64,000 nucleotides of DNA, taken from the NCBI GenBank assembly GCA_902634775.1, contig CACPLG010000001.1:124001-188000 (forward strand), read 5' to 3'. The notes beneath the pieces were generated by a model, which was not told the DNA's origin, searched no databases, and saw nothing but the letters and a program-made list of their open reading frames with translations. Source of the DNA: an uncultured Pelagibacteraceae bacterium (lineage in GTDB: Bacteria; Pseudomonadota; Alphaproteobacteria; Pelagibacterales; Pelagibacteraceae). The position numbers and the translations under genes were made by a program. Every line of letters starts with the position of its first letter. The stretch's first letter is position 1. This document shows, piece by piece, positions 27,376-37,645 of this stretch.

Positions 27376-29030
27376 AAGATGAATTATTATTTTGTCCACT
27401 AGGTGGATCAGGTGAAATTGGCATGAACTTAAATCTTTTTGCCTACGGTAAACCAGAAAATCATAAGTGGATTATTGTAGATATTGGTGTCACCTTTGCT
27501 GATGATACAGTTCCAGGAATAGATTTAATATATCCTGATCCTGGTTTCATAGTTGATAAAAAAGAGTCATTACTTGGTATAGTACTTACACATGCTCATG
27601 AAGATCACATTGGTGCGATTTCACATATCTGGCCAGAACTTAAATGTAATATATATGCTACTCCATTTACTGCAGCTTTAGTGACTGAAAAGTTTAAGGA
27701 AAAGAAAATAGACATTCACCCTTTTTTAAAAATTGTAAATTTAAGAGGTAATATAAAACTTGGACCATTTGATATTGATCTAATAACTATGACCCACTCC
27801 ATTCTAGAACCCAATGGATTGAAAATAAAAACTCCACTTGGCTGCGTTTTACATACTGGTGATTGGAAGTGTGATCCAAACCCATTAATTGGAGATGTAA
27901 TAGACTCTAAAAAACTTAAATCAATTGGCGATGAAGGAGTTTTGGCGATGATATGTGACTCAACAAACATATTTAGTATTGGTAGATCAGGCTCAGAAAT
28001 AGATGTAAGAAAAAATTTACTAAAGATATTTGAAAGATTAAAAAAAAAAATAATAGTCACCTGTTTTGCATCAAATGTTGCTAGAATGGAAACTATTTTC
28101 TTTTGTGCGCAGAAAACTGGAAGACAGATTTCTTTGGTAGGAAGGTCTATGCATAGAATTTTTAAAGCAGCTAGACAATGTGGGTATCTCAAAGATGTAA
28201 TTGAACCTATTGATCCAAGAGATGCCAAAAAAATTTCAAGAGACAAAATAGTCTATTTATGTACTGGAACTCAAGGAGAGCCTATGGGAGCAATGAGCAG
28301 AATATCAAATTTTACCCATCCAGATGTAATGATGGAAAATGGCGACACTGCAATTTTTTCATCTAAAATAATACCTGGAAATGAAAAAAAACTTTCTAAA
28401 TTACACAATCAATTAGTTATTGAAGGTATTGAAGTGATTACAGAAGAAGATGAATTTATACATGTATCCGGTCATCCTAATAGGGAAGAATTAAAGGATA
28501 TGTATAATTGGATAAGACCAAAATCAGTAATACCAGTTCATGGAGAATATAGACATATGCAGGAGCACATTAATTTTGCTAAGGAAATGAAAATACCTTA
28601 TCCAGTTAAAGTTATGAATGGTGATATTGTTAAATTAGCTCCAGGTGAAAAACCTTTTATTTATGATAAAGCACCTGCAGGAAAAGTATATTTGGATGGA
28701 AATATTAGTGTTGAAGAGGACTCAAATTCTATTAAAGAACGTAAAAATCTTTCTATAAATGGAATGATGGAAGTTACAATTCTTGTTACACCCAAAGGTA
28801 ACATTCATGACAGACCAATTGTGACAGTTAAGGGGCTTCCAATTAATGATTATGAGGATTTTAGATTTGGATTAGAAAATGAAATTGAAAAAACAGCTAG
28901 AACATTTTCTTTAACGAATAGCAGACAGCAAGAAAACGCTATCGATGCTTTTAAGAGTGTTTGTAAAAAATATACAAAAAATAAAGTAGGCAAAAGACCT
29001 TTTACAAATATTAATATAGTTCAAATTTGA
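27372..29030 (+). CDS. rnj: Ribonuclease J
   Basis: A 552-residue metallo-beta-lactamase/beta-CASP nuclease. The zinc-binding HAHEDH motif is at 74-79. Later histidines occur in MTHSI, TGDWKCD and HVSGHPNREELKDM, and the IPVHGEYRHMQ motif is present. RNase J is the main 5'-to-3' exonuclease and an endonuclease in RNA processing in alphaproteobacteria. It starts in ATGA overlap with coaX. A methylmalonyl-CoA epimerase gene that often follows in relatives is absent here. Confidence 0.95.
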   Translation: MKDELLFCPLGGSGEIGMNLNLFAYGKPENHKWIIVDIGVTFADDTVPGIDLIYPDPGFIVDKKESLLGIVLTHAHEDHIGAISHIWPELKCNIYATPFTAALVTEKFKEKKIDIHPFLKIVNLRGNIKLGPFDIDLITMTHSILEPNGLKIKTPLGCVLHTGDWKCDPNPLIGDVIDSKKLKSIGDEGVLAMICDSTNIFSIGRSGSEIDVRKNLLKIFERLKKKIIVTCFASNVARMETIFFCAQKTGRQISLVGRSMHRIFKAARQCGYLKDVIEPIDPRDAKKISRDKIVYLCTGTQGEPMGAMSRISNFTHPDVMMENGDTAIFSSKIIPGNEKKLSKLHNQLVIEGIEVITEEDEFIHVSGHPNREELKDMYNWIRPKSVIPVHGEYRHMQEHINFAKEMKIPYPVKVMNGDIVKLAPGEKPFIYDKAPAGKVYLDGNISVEEDSNSIKERKNLSINGMMEVTILVTPKGNIHDRPIVTVKGLPINDYEDFRFGLENEIEKTARTFSLTNSRQQENAIDAFKSVCKKYTKNKVGKRPFTNINIVQI

Positions 29031-29275
29031 TGAATTTAACTGGTTCGATTATTATATATGTTCTTATATGGTGGATAGTTTTCTTTTCGTTGCTGCCAGT
29101 AGATGTAGATCGAAATCAAAAAAATTATGTGGAGGGTGTTGATCCCGGAGCTCCCGAAAACCCTAAATTAATAAAAAAACTATTATATACAACTTTGATT
29201 ACATCAATAATTTTTATAGGTATATTTCTATTAGTAAAGTATGATTATCTTAATTTAAGGAATCTAATTACATAA
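29030..29275 (+). CDS. DUF1467 small membrane protein
   Basis: About 81 residues with two transmembrane helices. Between them lies the conserved loop LLPVDVDRNQ...GVDPGAPENP (roughly 23-50), diagnostic of the alphaproteobacterial DUF1467 family. Function unknown; the gene regularly sits between rnj and proS. The ATG at 29030 shares a base with the rnj stop. A TTG one codon earlier is less likely. Its stop overlaps the proS start (TAATG). Confidence 0.85.
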   Translation: MNLTGSIIIYVLIWWIVFFSLLPVDVDRNQKNYVEGVDPGAPENPKLIKKLLYTTLITSIIFIGIFLLVKYDYLNLRNLIT

Positions 29276-30603
29276 TGTTTTTATCAAAATCATTTATTCC
29301 AACATTAAAAAACTATCCTTCTGAGGCAAAAATTAAATCACACAAACTAATGTTGAGGCTAGGAATGATTAAACAATCATCAGCAGGTATTTACTCATGG
29401 CTTCCCCTTGGCTTCAAAGTAATGAAAAAAATTGAACAAATAGTCAGGGAGGAGCAAAATAAAATAGGTGCTCAAGAAATATTGATGCCAACAATACAGT
29501 CCTCCGAAATTTGGAAAGAAAGTGGAAGATATGAAGATTATGGAGAGGAGATGCTCAGAATTAAAGATAGACAGAACAGAGAAATTTTATATGGTCCGAC
29601 TAATGAAGAGCTAGTTACAGATATTTTTAGAAACAGTATAAAATCATATAAATCCCTTCCTCAATTACTTTATCATATTCAATGGAAATTTAGAGATGAA
29701 CTAAGACCAAGATTTGGGATAATGAGATGTAGAGAATTTTTTATGAAAGATGCGTATTCATTTGATCTTAATGACGGTGATGCAGAATTTTCATATAACA
29801 AATTTTTTCTATCATATTTAAAAACTTTTAAAAGATTGGAATTATCAGCAATACCGATGACAGCTGAAACGGGGCCAATTGGTGGGAGCTTGTCACATGA
29901 ATTTATTATCTTAGCTGAAACCGGTGAAAGTAAAATTTATACTGACAAAAGAATTTTTGAGGTGAATCACGATGATTATAAATTAGAAAAAGAGTCTTTA
30001 AAAAAACTAAGACTTGAATATGACCAATTTTACGCTGTCACAGATGAGAAAATTGACAACAAGGAGTTCAACAACAAGGTTGATAAAAAAAATCAGTTAG
30101 AGACCAAAGGTATTGAAGTCGGTCATATTTTTTACTTTGGTGATAAGTATTCAAAACCAATGAATGCCGCTGTTGATAAAGATGGTAAAAAAATTTTTGT
30201 AAAAATGGGTTCTTATGGAATTGGAGTTTCAAGATTAGTTGGTGCCTTAATTGAGGCAAATTTTGATGAGAAAAATGAAGTTATGAAATGGCCAATATCA
30301 GTTTCTCCTTTTGAGTGTGCAATTATTTGTTTTGCATCTAAAAATGATACCACAAGTATCGAAATGGGTATTAAAGTAAAAAATTTTTTAGAACAGAATA
30401 ATATTGAAACAGTCTTAGACGATTCAGACGAAAATTTTTCAGGAAAGTTAAAAAAATTTAATTTAATTGGAATACCATTTCAAATTCTAATTGGAAAAAA
30501 TCCTGATAAAAATAAAGTTGAGTTTAAAGAAGTGGGGAACGATAGCAAGATGATAAGTCTTGAAGAAGCCCTAAATTTCATTAAATCCAAAAAAATAAAT
30601 TGA
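29275..30603 (+). CDS. proS: Prolyl-tRNA synthetase (short form)
   Basis: A 442-residue class II synthetase. Motif 2 and the proline pocket are visible (YGPTNEELVTDIFRN, KFRDELRPRFGIMRCREFFMKDAYSF), as is a motif-3-like MGSYGIGVSRLVGA. The C-terminal anticodon-binding domain ends near FQILIGKNP. It lacks the INS editing insertion of about 180 residues found in E. coli, as is usual in alphaproteobacteria. It attaches proline to its tRNA. Confidence 0.95.
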   Translation: MFLSKSFIPTLKNYPSEAKIKSHKLMLRLGMIKQSSAGIYSWLPLGFKVMKKIEQIVREEQNKIGAQEILMPTIQSSEIWKESGRYEDYGEEMLRIKDRQNREILYGPTNEELVTDIFRNSIKSYKSLPQLLYHIQWKFRDELRPRFGIMRCREFFMKDAYSFDLNDGDAEFSYNKFFLSYLKTFKRLELSAIPMTAETGPIGGSLSHEFIILAETGESKIYTDKRIFEVNHDDYKLEKESLKKLRLEYDQFYAVTDEKIDNKEFNNKVDKKNQLETKGIEVGHIFYFGDKYSKPMNAAVDKDGKKIFVKMGSYGIGVSRLVGALIEANFDEKNEVMKWPISVSPFECAIICFASKNDTTSIEMGIKVKNFLEQNNIETVLDDSDENFSGKLKKFNLIGIPFQILIGKNPDKNKVEFKEVGNDSKMISLEEALNFIKSKKIN

Positions 30604-31829
30604 TCTCAACTTTAGAAAAAAAAATAATTTTTAGATATCTTAAAACCAGAAAAAAAGATGGTTTTTTAAATATTATCACTTTATTTTCTTTCTTAGGCAT
30701 AAGTTTAGGCGTGGCAGTTTTGATTATAGTTATGTCTGTAATGAATGGGTTTAGGTCAGAGTTGATAAATAAGATAACTAATTTCAACGCACATGTTATT
30801 GTAAAACCCTATGATAAGAAAATAGAAAAAAAAAAAATAGATAACGAGTTTTTAAAAAATATTTCTTCAAATCTGATATTAAGCAATAATGGAGAGGGAA
30901 TACTTTTAAACGATGAAATTACTAAAGGTATTTTAGTTAGAGGCTATTCTGAAAATGACTTTCAAAAACTGAATATTGTAAATAATAAATATTTTAGAGG
31001 TGATAAAAAAATCTTAGAGAATAATATATCGATAGGTAGCGATTTAAGTTATGACCTCGAATTAAAAATTGGTGATCGAATTTCAATAATTTCACCTTCT
31101 GGTGAAAACACACTCATTGGATCCATACCTCGACAAAAAACTTTTAAAATAAGTTCTATATTTGATAGTAGATTTGCTGAGTTTAATAATTCTGTTGTGT
31201 TTATTAATCTTAAAGATCTACAAGGCTTATTTGATTTAAAAAAAGGAAATAATTTCTTAGAGGTTTATTTATACAAACCTGACAAAATTGAGGTTTATCG
31301 TGAAAAATTAATGTCGATTTTTACTGACGAATATATATTTACCTGGTCAGATTTAAACAAACCATTATTTTCCGCCTTAAAAGTAGAAAGAAATGTTATG
31401 TTTATAATATTATCTTTAATAATCATAGTTGCTGCTTTTAACATTATTTCGGGTCTTACTATTTTAGTAAAAAATAAAACAAGGGAAATTGCTATATTAA
31501 AATCAATAGGTGTTTCTAACTTTTCTATTCGAAAAATATTTTTTTTTATTGGATTTTTTATAGGATTTTTAGCAACAATTATGGGAGTTGTCATAGGTGT
31601 AACTTTCTCTCTTTATGTTGAGGAGATAAGAATGTTAATTAGTAATGTCTTTAATATAAGTTTATTTCCAGAAGAAATATATTTTTTAAGTACTATTCCA
31701 TATCAAATAGATTTTTGGTCAATATTTTTAATCTCAAGTTGTTCAATTATAATGACTTGTTTAGTCTCAATATACCCTGCAACTAAAGCAGCAAAATTAG
31801 ATACAATTAAATCCTTAAAATATGAGTAA
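30600..31829 (+). CDS. lolC: Lipoprotein-releasing ABC transporter permease
   Basis: A 409-residue inner-membrane permease of the LolC/LolE (LolF-like) family. One transmembrane helix near the N-terminus (about 24-46, ending SVMNGFR) is followed by a periplasmic domain of about 200 residues and three C-terminal helices containing KNKTREIAILKSIGVS. With LolD it extracts lipoproteins from the inner membrane for export to the outer membrane. The start is a TTG that overlaps the proS stop as TTGA; no ATG lies at a suitable place before the conserved FRYLKTRK. It overlaps lolD by eight bases. Only one permease gene is present here. Confidence 0.93.
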   Translation: MISTLEKKIIFRYLKTRKKDGFLNIITLFSFLGISLGVAVLIIVMSVMNGFRSELINKITNFNAHVIVKPYDKKIEKKKIDNEFLKNISSNLILSNNGEGILLNDEITKGILVRGYSENDFQKLNIVNNKYFRGDKKILENNISIGSDLSYDLELKIGDRISIISPSGENTLIGSIPRQKTFKISSIFDSRFAEFNNSVVFINLKDLQGLFDLKKGNNFLEVYLYKPDKIEVYREKLMSIFTDEYIFTWSDLNKPLFSALKVERNVMFIILSLIIIVAAFNIISGLTILVKNKTREIAILKSIGVSNFSIRKIFFFIGFFIGFLATIMGVVIGVTFSLYVEEIRMLISNVFNISLFPEEIYFLSTIPYQIDFWSIFLISSCSIIMTCLVSIYPATKAAKLDTIKSLKYE

Positions 31830-32505
31830 CATTATAGAACTAAACAATATTTCAAAGACATTTGATAATCAAAAAAAGATTTCTGTTCTTAAAAATTTAA
31901 GTTTTAAATTTAAAAAAGGAAAAATTTACTCATTGTCTGGACCCTCTGGGTCTGGAAAATCAACTTTACTAAATTTATTATCTTTAATAGATAGACCATC
32001 ATCAGGAAATATTAAAATTGATAATCGAAATATAAATCATAACGAAATTGAGATAAACGACAAAATTAGATCTAGTAATATTGGGATTGTTTATCAAGAG
32101 AAAAACTTATTGCCTGATTTTACGGCTATTGAAAATGTTTGCATAGCCAGCTTAGCGGCTAATAATAATCACAAAATGGCAAAACAAGAGTCATTAAAAA
32201 TTATTCAAAAAGTTGGCTTAAAAGATAGAACTAATCATTATCCATCAGAATTATCAGGAGGAGAATTGCAAAGAATTGCTATATCCAGAGCAATAGTAAA
32301 TGAACCCAGAATAATATTAGCTGATGAACCGACAGGAAGTTTAGATCATGAAAATGCAAATCAAATATTCAATTTACTCTTTAAACTAAAAAACAAAGAT
32401 CGTGTTATAATATTTGCAACTCATAATAGATTTTTTGCTAATAAAGCAGACTATAAAATTTCCTTAAGTAATGGTAAAATTAAGATCATTAATGGAAAAA
32501 TCTAA
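31822..32505 (+). CDS. lolD: Lipoprotein-releasing ABC transporter ATPase
   Basis: A 227-residue ABC ATPase. Walker A GPSGSGKS (40-47), signature LSGGE (144-148) and Walker B ILADEPTG (165-172) are all intact, and the Q-loop YQEKNLLPDFTA fits LolD. It drives lipoprotein release with LolC. The start lies eight bases inside lolC. The end overlaps the preferred dnaE start by 14 bases. Confidence 0.94.
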   Translation: MSNIIELNNISKTFDNQKKISVLKNLSFKFKKGKIYSLSGPSGSGKSTLLNLLSLIDRPSSGNIKIDNRNINHNEIEINDKIRSSNIGIVYQEKNLLPDFTAIENVCIASLAANNNHKMAKQESLKIIQKVGLKDRTNHYPSELSGGELQRIAISRAIVNEPRIILADEPTGSLDHENANQIFNLLFKLKNKDRVIIFATHNRFFANKADYKISLSNGKIKIINGKI

Positions 32506-35500
32506 AAAAACATTTAATCACTTAAAAATACATACCCAATATTCTATTTGTGAAGGCGCCATAAAAATTGCTGAGCTTAGTAAATATTGTAAAGAAAATA
32601 AGGTTAAAGCAATTGGAATGTCAGATACGTCAAATTTGTGTGGATCACTAGAATTCTCAGAACAAATTTCAAAGTCTAAAACTCAGCCTATAATCGGATC
32701 CCAAATTAAGTTTAAATTCAACGATATAATTGGATCATTACCTATTATTGCCAAAAATAGCGATGGTTACAAAGAACTTATAAATTTGTCTTCTAAATCG
32801 TTTCTTGAAAATACAGATTTAGAAGAACCACATTGTAACATTGAATTATTATTCAAATGTTCAGAAAATCTTATAATTCTCTCAGGAGGAATTAATAATT
32901 TATCAGGTTCTCTTTTTCAAAAAGATAGATTAGATGAACTTGAAAAACTTTATTTTTCTTTGAATAAAAATTCAGGTGACAACTTTTATATAGAAATTCA
33001 AAGACATGGCGACATACATGAAAAAAATTTTGAAAGTTTTAATCTTTCTATATCAAAAAAAGTTAATGCCCCAATCATTGCGACCAATGAGGTTTTTTAT
33101 TTACACAGGGACATGAGTGAAGCACACGATGCATTACTTTGCATTGGTTCAAAAAACTACATTAATGACAAACAAAGAATAAAATTAACAGACAATCATT
33201 ATCTTAAAAGTGATGACGAAATGAAAAAAATATTCCAAGACCTTCCCGAAGCTTTAGAAAACAATTATAACTTACCTTTAAGATGTAGTTTTAGACCTGA
33301 ATATTCTAAACCATTATTACCTGATATAAATTCAAATAGTGACATCTCATCTAATGATCAATTAAAAAAAGATGCAAATGAGGGATTAATTCAAAAGTTT
33401 AAGGAAAGATTTGAGGGTGAGAATTTTAAAGGTGAAAAATTTCTAAAATATAAAAAAAGATTAGATCATGAAATAAAAATAATACGTGAGATGAATTATT
33501 CTAGTTATTTTTTAATTGTGTCTGATTACATCATATGGGCTAAAAAAAATAATATTCCAGTTGGACCAGGCAGAGGGTCTGGTGCTGGTTCATTAGTAGC
33601 ATGGTGTTTACAAATTACTGATGTAGACCCAATCTATTTTGATTTAATTTTTGAAAGATTTTTAAACCCAGATCGTATTTCTATGCCTGACTTTGATATT
33701 GATTTTTGTGAGGAAAAACGTGATTTAGTTTTTGAGTATCTTAACAAAAAGTACAAAGACTCAGTGGCTCATATTATTACATTTGGCAAACTAAAGGCTA
33801 GAATGGTTATTAGAGATGTAGGTAGAGTAATGGGCCTTCCATATGGTTTTGTCGATAGTATATGCAAACTGATTCCTTTTGATCCTTCAAGACCAATGGG
33901 TTTGACTGAATGCATAAATTCAGAACCAAGATTACAAAAAATTATAAATGAAGATAAAAGAGTAGATAAGCTTATAAAACTTTCTTTAAAACTTGAAGGC
34001 TTAAACAGAAATTTTGCAACTCATGCAGCTGGTGTAGTAATTGCAGATAAAAAATTAATCGATACAGTTCCACTGTATAAAGACACCTCGTCTAATTTAC
34101 TTCTACCTTCCACTCAATTTGACATGTATTCAGCTGAAAATTCTGGTCTTATCAAATTTGATTTCTTGGGTTTGAAAACACTTACTGTGATAAATAACAC
34201 TATTAAACTTCTTAATAAAAAAAAAATTGATTTCAATATAGATAAAATAAATTACGAAGATCAAACAGTTTTTAATTTATTGTCTTCAGGTAAAACTGTT
34301 GGTTTGTTTCAACTAGAAAGTTCTGGAATGAGAGACGCTCTTACTCAAATGAAGCCAAATAGATTAGAGGACATTATTGCATTGGTTGCCTTGTATAGAC
34401 CAGGTCCAATGAGCAATATTCCAATATATAATGATTGCAAACATGGAAAAAGATCACCAGATTATTTGCATCCAAAATTAGAAAAAATTTTAAAATCAAC
34501 ATATGGTGTAATTATATATCAGGAACAAGTCATGCAAATTGCTCAAGTTTTGTCAGGCTTCACTGCAGGTGAAGCAGATATTCTTAGACGTGCTATGGGA
34601 AAAAAGAAGAGAGCAGAATTAGAGAAACAAAAAGCAAGATTTATAGATGGTGCTTATCAAAATGGTATAGCAAAAGATATTGCGGCAAGTATTTTTCTAA
34701 AAATAGAACCTTTTGCTGAATATGGTTTCAATAAAAGTCATGCAGCCGCCTACGCTATTATTGCTTATCAAACTGCATATTTAAAAACTCATTTTACAAA
34801 TGAATTTTTTTCCGCCTCGATGTCTATGGAAATGTCAAACCAAAAAAAACTAGGAGAATTTTATGAAGAACTTAAAAGATTAAAGATTAATATTATACCT
34901 CCCGATATAAATTTATGTAACAGTGATTTTTTCTCCGATACAAAAAATTTTTATTATGCCTTAGGAGCTCTAAAAAATGTTGGATATGAGGCAGTTTCAA
35001 ACATAGTTAAGGAAAGAGCAAAAAATGGAAAATTTAAATCCTTAAATGACTTTGTAAATAGAGTAAATCCCAAAAATATAAATAAGCTTCAAATGGAAGC
35101 TCTCACAAAAGCAGGAGCATTTGATAATATTTTTAAACACAGAAAATCAATTTTTGTATCAATACCTAATATAATATCAAAATCAAAAAATATTTTTGAA
35201 AATAAATCCTTAAATCAAATCGACCTATTTGCTAATAGTGAAGGATCTAATGATACAGATGTTGTAGATAAAATTGGAGAGTGGAGTTTTCAAGAAAAGA
35301 TGGCAAAAGAGTTTGAAACGGTTGGTTTTTTTATATCAGACCATCCACTCAATCAATATAGAGATGTATTCAAGGAATTTAACATTCTTTCGTATAAAAA
35401 TATTAGTGAAGATAAAGAAATTATTGAGGGATCAATCGCAGCCACTATTCTTAAAGTTCAAGAAAAGAAAACACAAAAAGGAACTTCATACGCTATCATT

Positions 35501-35899
35501 AAATTTTCTGATCAATCAAGTATTTTTGAGTTATTCATTTTTTCTGACATTTTAGAGATAAATAGAAATAAAATTAAAGAGGGAAATTCGGTAATATTAA
35601 CTTTACAAAAAATTTCTAATAAAAATGAGCCCCAATCTATAAGATTAAATGTTAAAAAAATAATTTCTTTAGATGATTTGATAAACAGACCAATTAATTC
35701 CATAAGTTTTAAAGTCAACAACGTTGAGGAAGTAGACATACTATCCAAAATGTTAAAAAAAGGTGGAGATGTTGAAGTAAATATTAATATTGTATCAAGT
35801 GATAAAGCTTATAAAGTTAAACTCAAGGATAGGCGTTTTATTGATAGAAAAACCGTGAATCTTATTAAGAATCAAGGAATTTTAACAACAATTCACTGA
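32492..35899 (+). CDS. dnaE: DNA polymerase III alpha subunit
   Basis: About 1135 residues, the replicative polymerase (dnaE1 type by length and context). The N-terminal PHP domain begins HLKIHTQYSICEGAIKI. The palm has the catalytic pair Asp400 and Asp402 (PDFDIDF), and the third Asp557 lies in KFDFLGLKT. GPGRGSGAGSLVAW (about 355-368) binds the nucleotide. Helix-hairpin-helix and OB-fold regions follow towards the end. The ATG at 32492 is preferred over 32471, which would extend the protein further into lolD. lolCD-dnaE is a conserved alphaproteobacterial order. Confidence 0.95.
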   Translation: MEKSKKTFNHLKIHTQYSICEGAIKIAELSKYCKENKVKAIGMSDTSNLCGSLEFSEQISKSKTQPIIGSQIKFKFNDIIGSLPIIAKNSDGYKELINLSSKSFLENTDLEEPHCNIELLFKCSENLIILSGGINNLSGSLFQKDRLDELEKLYFSLNKNSGDNFYIEIQRHGDIHEKNFESFNLSISKKVNAPIIATNEVFYLHRDMSEAHDALLCIGSKNYINDKQRIKLTDNHYLKSDDEMKKIFQDLPEALENNYNLPLRCSFRPEYSKPLLPDINSNSDISSNDQLKKDANEGLIQKFKERFEGENFKGEKFLKYKKRLDHEIKIIREMNYSSYFLIVSDYIIWAKKNNIPVGPGRGSGAGSLVAWCLQITDVDPIYFDLIFERFLNPDRISMPDFDIDFCEEKRDLVFEYLNKKYKDSVAHIITFGKLKARMVIRDVGRVMGLPYGFVDSICKLIPFDPSRPMGLTECINSEPRLQKIINEDKRVDKLIKLSLKLEGLNRNFATHAAGVVIADKKLIDTVPLYKDTSSNLLLPSTQFDMYSAENSGLIKFDFLGLKTLTVINNTIKLLNKKKIDFNIDKINYEDQTVFNLLSSGKTVGLFQLESSGMRDALTQMKPNRLEDIIALVALYRPGPMSNIPIYNDCKHGKRSPDYLHPKLEKILKSTYGVIIYQEQVMQIAQVLSGFTAGEADILRRAMGKKKRAELEKQKARFIDGAYQNGIAKDIAASIFLKIEPFAEYGFNKSHAAAYAIIAYQTAYLKTHFTNEFFSASMSMEMSNQKKLGEFYEELKRLKINIIPPDINLCNSDFFSDTKNFYYALGALKNVGYEAVSNIVKERAKNGKFKSLNDFVNRVNPKNINKLQMEALTKAGAFDNIFKHRKSIFVSIPNIISKSKNIFENKSLNQIDLFANSEGSNDTDVVDKIGEWSFQEKMAKEFETVGFFISDHPLNQYRDVFKEFNILSYKNISEDKEIIEGSIAATILKVQEKKTQKGTSYAIIKFSDQSSIFELFIFSDILEINRNKIKEGNSVILTLQKISNKNEPQSIRLNVKKIISLDDLINRPINSISFKVNNVEEVDILSKMLKKGGDVEVNINIVSSDKAYKVKLKDRRFIDRKTVNLIKNQGILTTIH

Positions 35900-35940
35900 T
35901 TTATCTCTTGCCTTTACCTTTATAAATTTATAAAAAGCAT

Positions 35941-36021
35941 TAAAAAATCGCACAAGGCTTTTGGTTAATAACCTCCGGTCCTTAAATGGAAATAGCTTTG
36001 GTGGCATAACCGGGAAAAATT
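35941..36021 (+). promoter_or_regulatory. Candidate structured leader of rpsB (S2 autoregulation)
   Basis: The 122-base gap between dnaE and rpsB contains unusually GC-rich, self-complementary segments for this genome. CCGGT (35975-35979) pairs with ACCGG (36009-36013), partly covering the GGG that precedes the rpsB ATG. GGTT (35963-35966) can pair with AACC (35970-35973), or alternatively GGTTA (35963-35967) with TAACC (36007-36011), which excludes the other hairpins. A possible promoter (TTGCCT 35908-35913, TATAAA 35929-35934, spacing 15) precedes it. Ribosomal-protein leaders before rpsB are known in proteobacteria. The fold here is my reading by eye. Confidence 0.45.
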
Positions 36022-36789
36022 ATGAAGATACCAAATCTATCAATACAACAACTTTTAGAAGCGGGAGTACATCTTGGTCACAAAACTTTAAGATGGAATC
36101 CGAAAATGAAAAAATACATTTTTGGCAAAAGAGACTCCGTCCATATAATTGATTTAACACAAACTCTTGAGCTTACTAATAAAGCGCTAGAAAAAATTTA
36201 TGAAACTATTTCAAATAATGGGAAAATTTTATTTATCTCAACAAAAAAACAAGCTTCAGAGGCTATTGCAGATTTGGCAAAATCAACTGATCAGTATTTT
36301 GTTAATTATAGATGGTTAGGAGGCATGTTGACAAATTGGGGCACTATATCTAATTCAATAAAAAAACTTCAAAAAATAGATACGGATCTTAAGTCAGAAA
36401 ATAGAGGGTTTACAAAAAAAGAACTTCTTAAGATGAGCATTCAAAGAGATAAACTGCAAAGATCTCTTGGTGGTATATCTACCATGAAAAAAATTCCAGA
36501 TTTAGTTTTTATAATTGATACAAATTATGAGTCACTTGCAATAAAAGAATCAATAAAACTTAACATACCTATAATAGCTATACTTGACACAAACTCAGAT
36601 CCAGAGGGAATTGATTTTCCAATTCCAGGTAATGATGATGCCAGAAGATCAATTGATCTTTATTGTTCTTTAGTAAAAGAAACAATAGTCAATGCAAAGA
36701 AAAATATTCCCGAGGAGACAAAAAAAAATGGTGAACAAAAACAAATACCGTCAAAAAGTTCTTCCTCTTTAAAAAAAAAGATTAATTAA
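36022..36789 (+). CDS. rpsB: 30S ribosomal protein S2
   Basis: A 255-residue protein starting [20 protein letters not shown], with [12 protein letters not shown] and [12 protein letters not shown] regions typical of S2. A basic, serine-rich tail follows residue 230. S2 joins the small subunit late in assembly and in many bacteria represses its own rpsB-tsf mRNA. The gene is preceded by a structured-looking leader and followed four bases later by tsf. Confidence 0.97.
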   Translation: MKIPNLSIQQLLEAGVHLGHKTLRWNPKMKKYIFGKRDSVHIIDLTQTLELTNKALEKIYETISNNGKILFISTKKQASEAIADLAKSTDQYFVNYRWLGGMLTNWGTISNSIKKLQKIDTDLKSENRGFTKKELLKMSIQRDKLQRSLGGISTMKKIPDLVFIIDTNYESLAIKESIKLNIPIIAILDTNSDPEGIDFPIPGNDDARRSIDLYCSLVKETIVNAKKNIPEETKKNGEQKQIPSKSSSSLKKKIN

Positions 36790-36793
36790 TTAA

Positions 36794-37645
36794 ATGAGTG
36801 ACCTCGAAAGTGTTAAAAAGCTAAGAAGCACAACTGGTGCAGGTTTTAAGGACTGTAATAGTGCTTTAAAAGAGGCCTCTGGAAATTTAGAAAAAGCAAT
36901 TGAAATTCTTAGAATTAAAGGTGTCTCAAAAGCATCAAAAAAAATGTCCAGAGATGCTAATGAAGGACTCATATCTATTTGTGGTGACGAAAAAAAAACG
37001 TCCATAATAGAAATTAATTGCGAAACAGACTTTGTTGCAAAAAATGATGATTTTTTAAATTTTGCAAAGGAAATTGGACAAATAAATAATTCTGTAAATT
37101 CCGAAATAGATAAACTCAACAATAGTAAAATGAAAAATGGATCAACTGTATCTCAAAATTTAATAGATTTAATAGCTAAAATTGGAGAAAAAATTACCTT
37201 AGGTAGATCAAAAACTTTAGTAAACTCTAAATCAAAAATTTTTACTTACAACCACTCTGTTGTTAAAGAAAATTTGTCAAAACTTGGTGTTGTGGTAAGT
37301 TTAGAATTTGACAAAGGTTCAAAAGATATAGATCAATTTGGAAAGCAAATTTCAATGCATATTGCTGCATCAAATCCAATGGTGATAGATAAAAAAGATA
37401 TTAAAGATAATATTATTGAAAAAGAAAAAGAGATAATTAAAGAGGAATTAAAAAATCTTGGTAAACCACAAGAAATTGTTGAAAAAATTAGTCTTGGTAA
37501 AATTAATAAGTTTAAGGAAGATAACAGCTTACTTACACAAGATTGGGTTATGGATCCTAAATTAAAAGTTAAAGATGTTTTAAATAAAGTAGACCCAAAA
37601 AATTTAAAGATAAAAGATTTTATAAGAATTAAAATTGGTGAATAA
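36794..37645 (+). CDS. tsf: Translation elongation factor Ts
   Basis: A 283-residue guanine-nucleotide exchange factor for EF-Tu. The N-terminal UBA-like domain has [20 protein letters not shown]. The core has the TDFVAKND motif (about 78-85) that inserts into EF-Tu. A second core subdomain carries MHIAASNPM. The stop codon shares one base with the frr start (TAATG). In most proteobacteria pyrH lies between tsf and frr; here it does not. Confidence 0.96.
   Translation: MSDLESVKKLRSTTGAGFKDCNSALKEASGNLEKAIEILRIKGVSKASKKMSRDANEGLISICGDEKKTSIIEINCETDFVAKNDDFLNFAKEIGQINNSVNSEIDKLNNSKMKNGSTVSQNLIDLIAKIGEKITLGRSKTLVNSKSKIFTYNHSVVKENLSKLGVVVSLEFDKGSKDIDQFGKQISMHIAASNPMVIDKKDIKDNIIEKEKEIIKEELKNLGKPQEIVEKISLGKINKFKEDNSLLTQDWVMDPKLKVKDVLNKVDPKNLKIKDFIRIKIGE

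Noticed and set aside
27716..28246. A 176-codon minus-strand open frame inside rnj
   Set aside because: Long but antisense to a well-conserved RNase J. Composition is that of a reverse complement, and no known domain is seen.
32471..32491. Upstream start for dnaE
   Set aside because: It adds seven residues that lie within the end of lolD and are not part of the usual N-terminus. The ATG at 32492 fits the family.
35961..36152. A 63-codon frame beginning in the rpsB leader
   Set aside because: It runs into rpsB in another frame, has no recognisable domain, and its first part is the structured leader. The rpsB frame is unambiguous.
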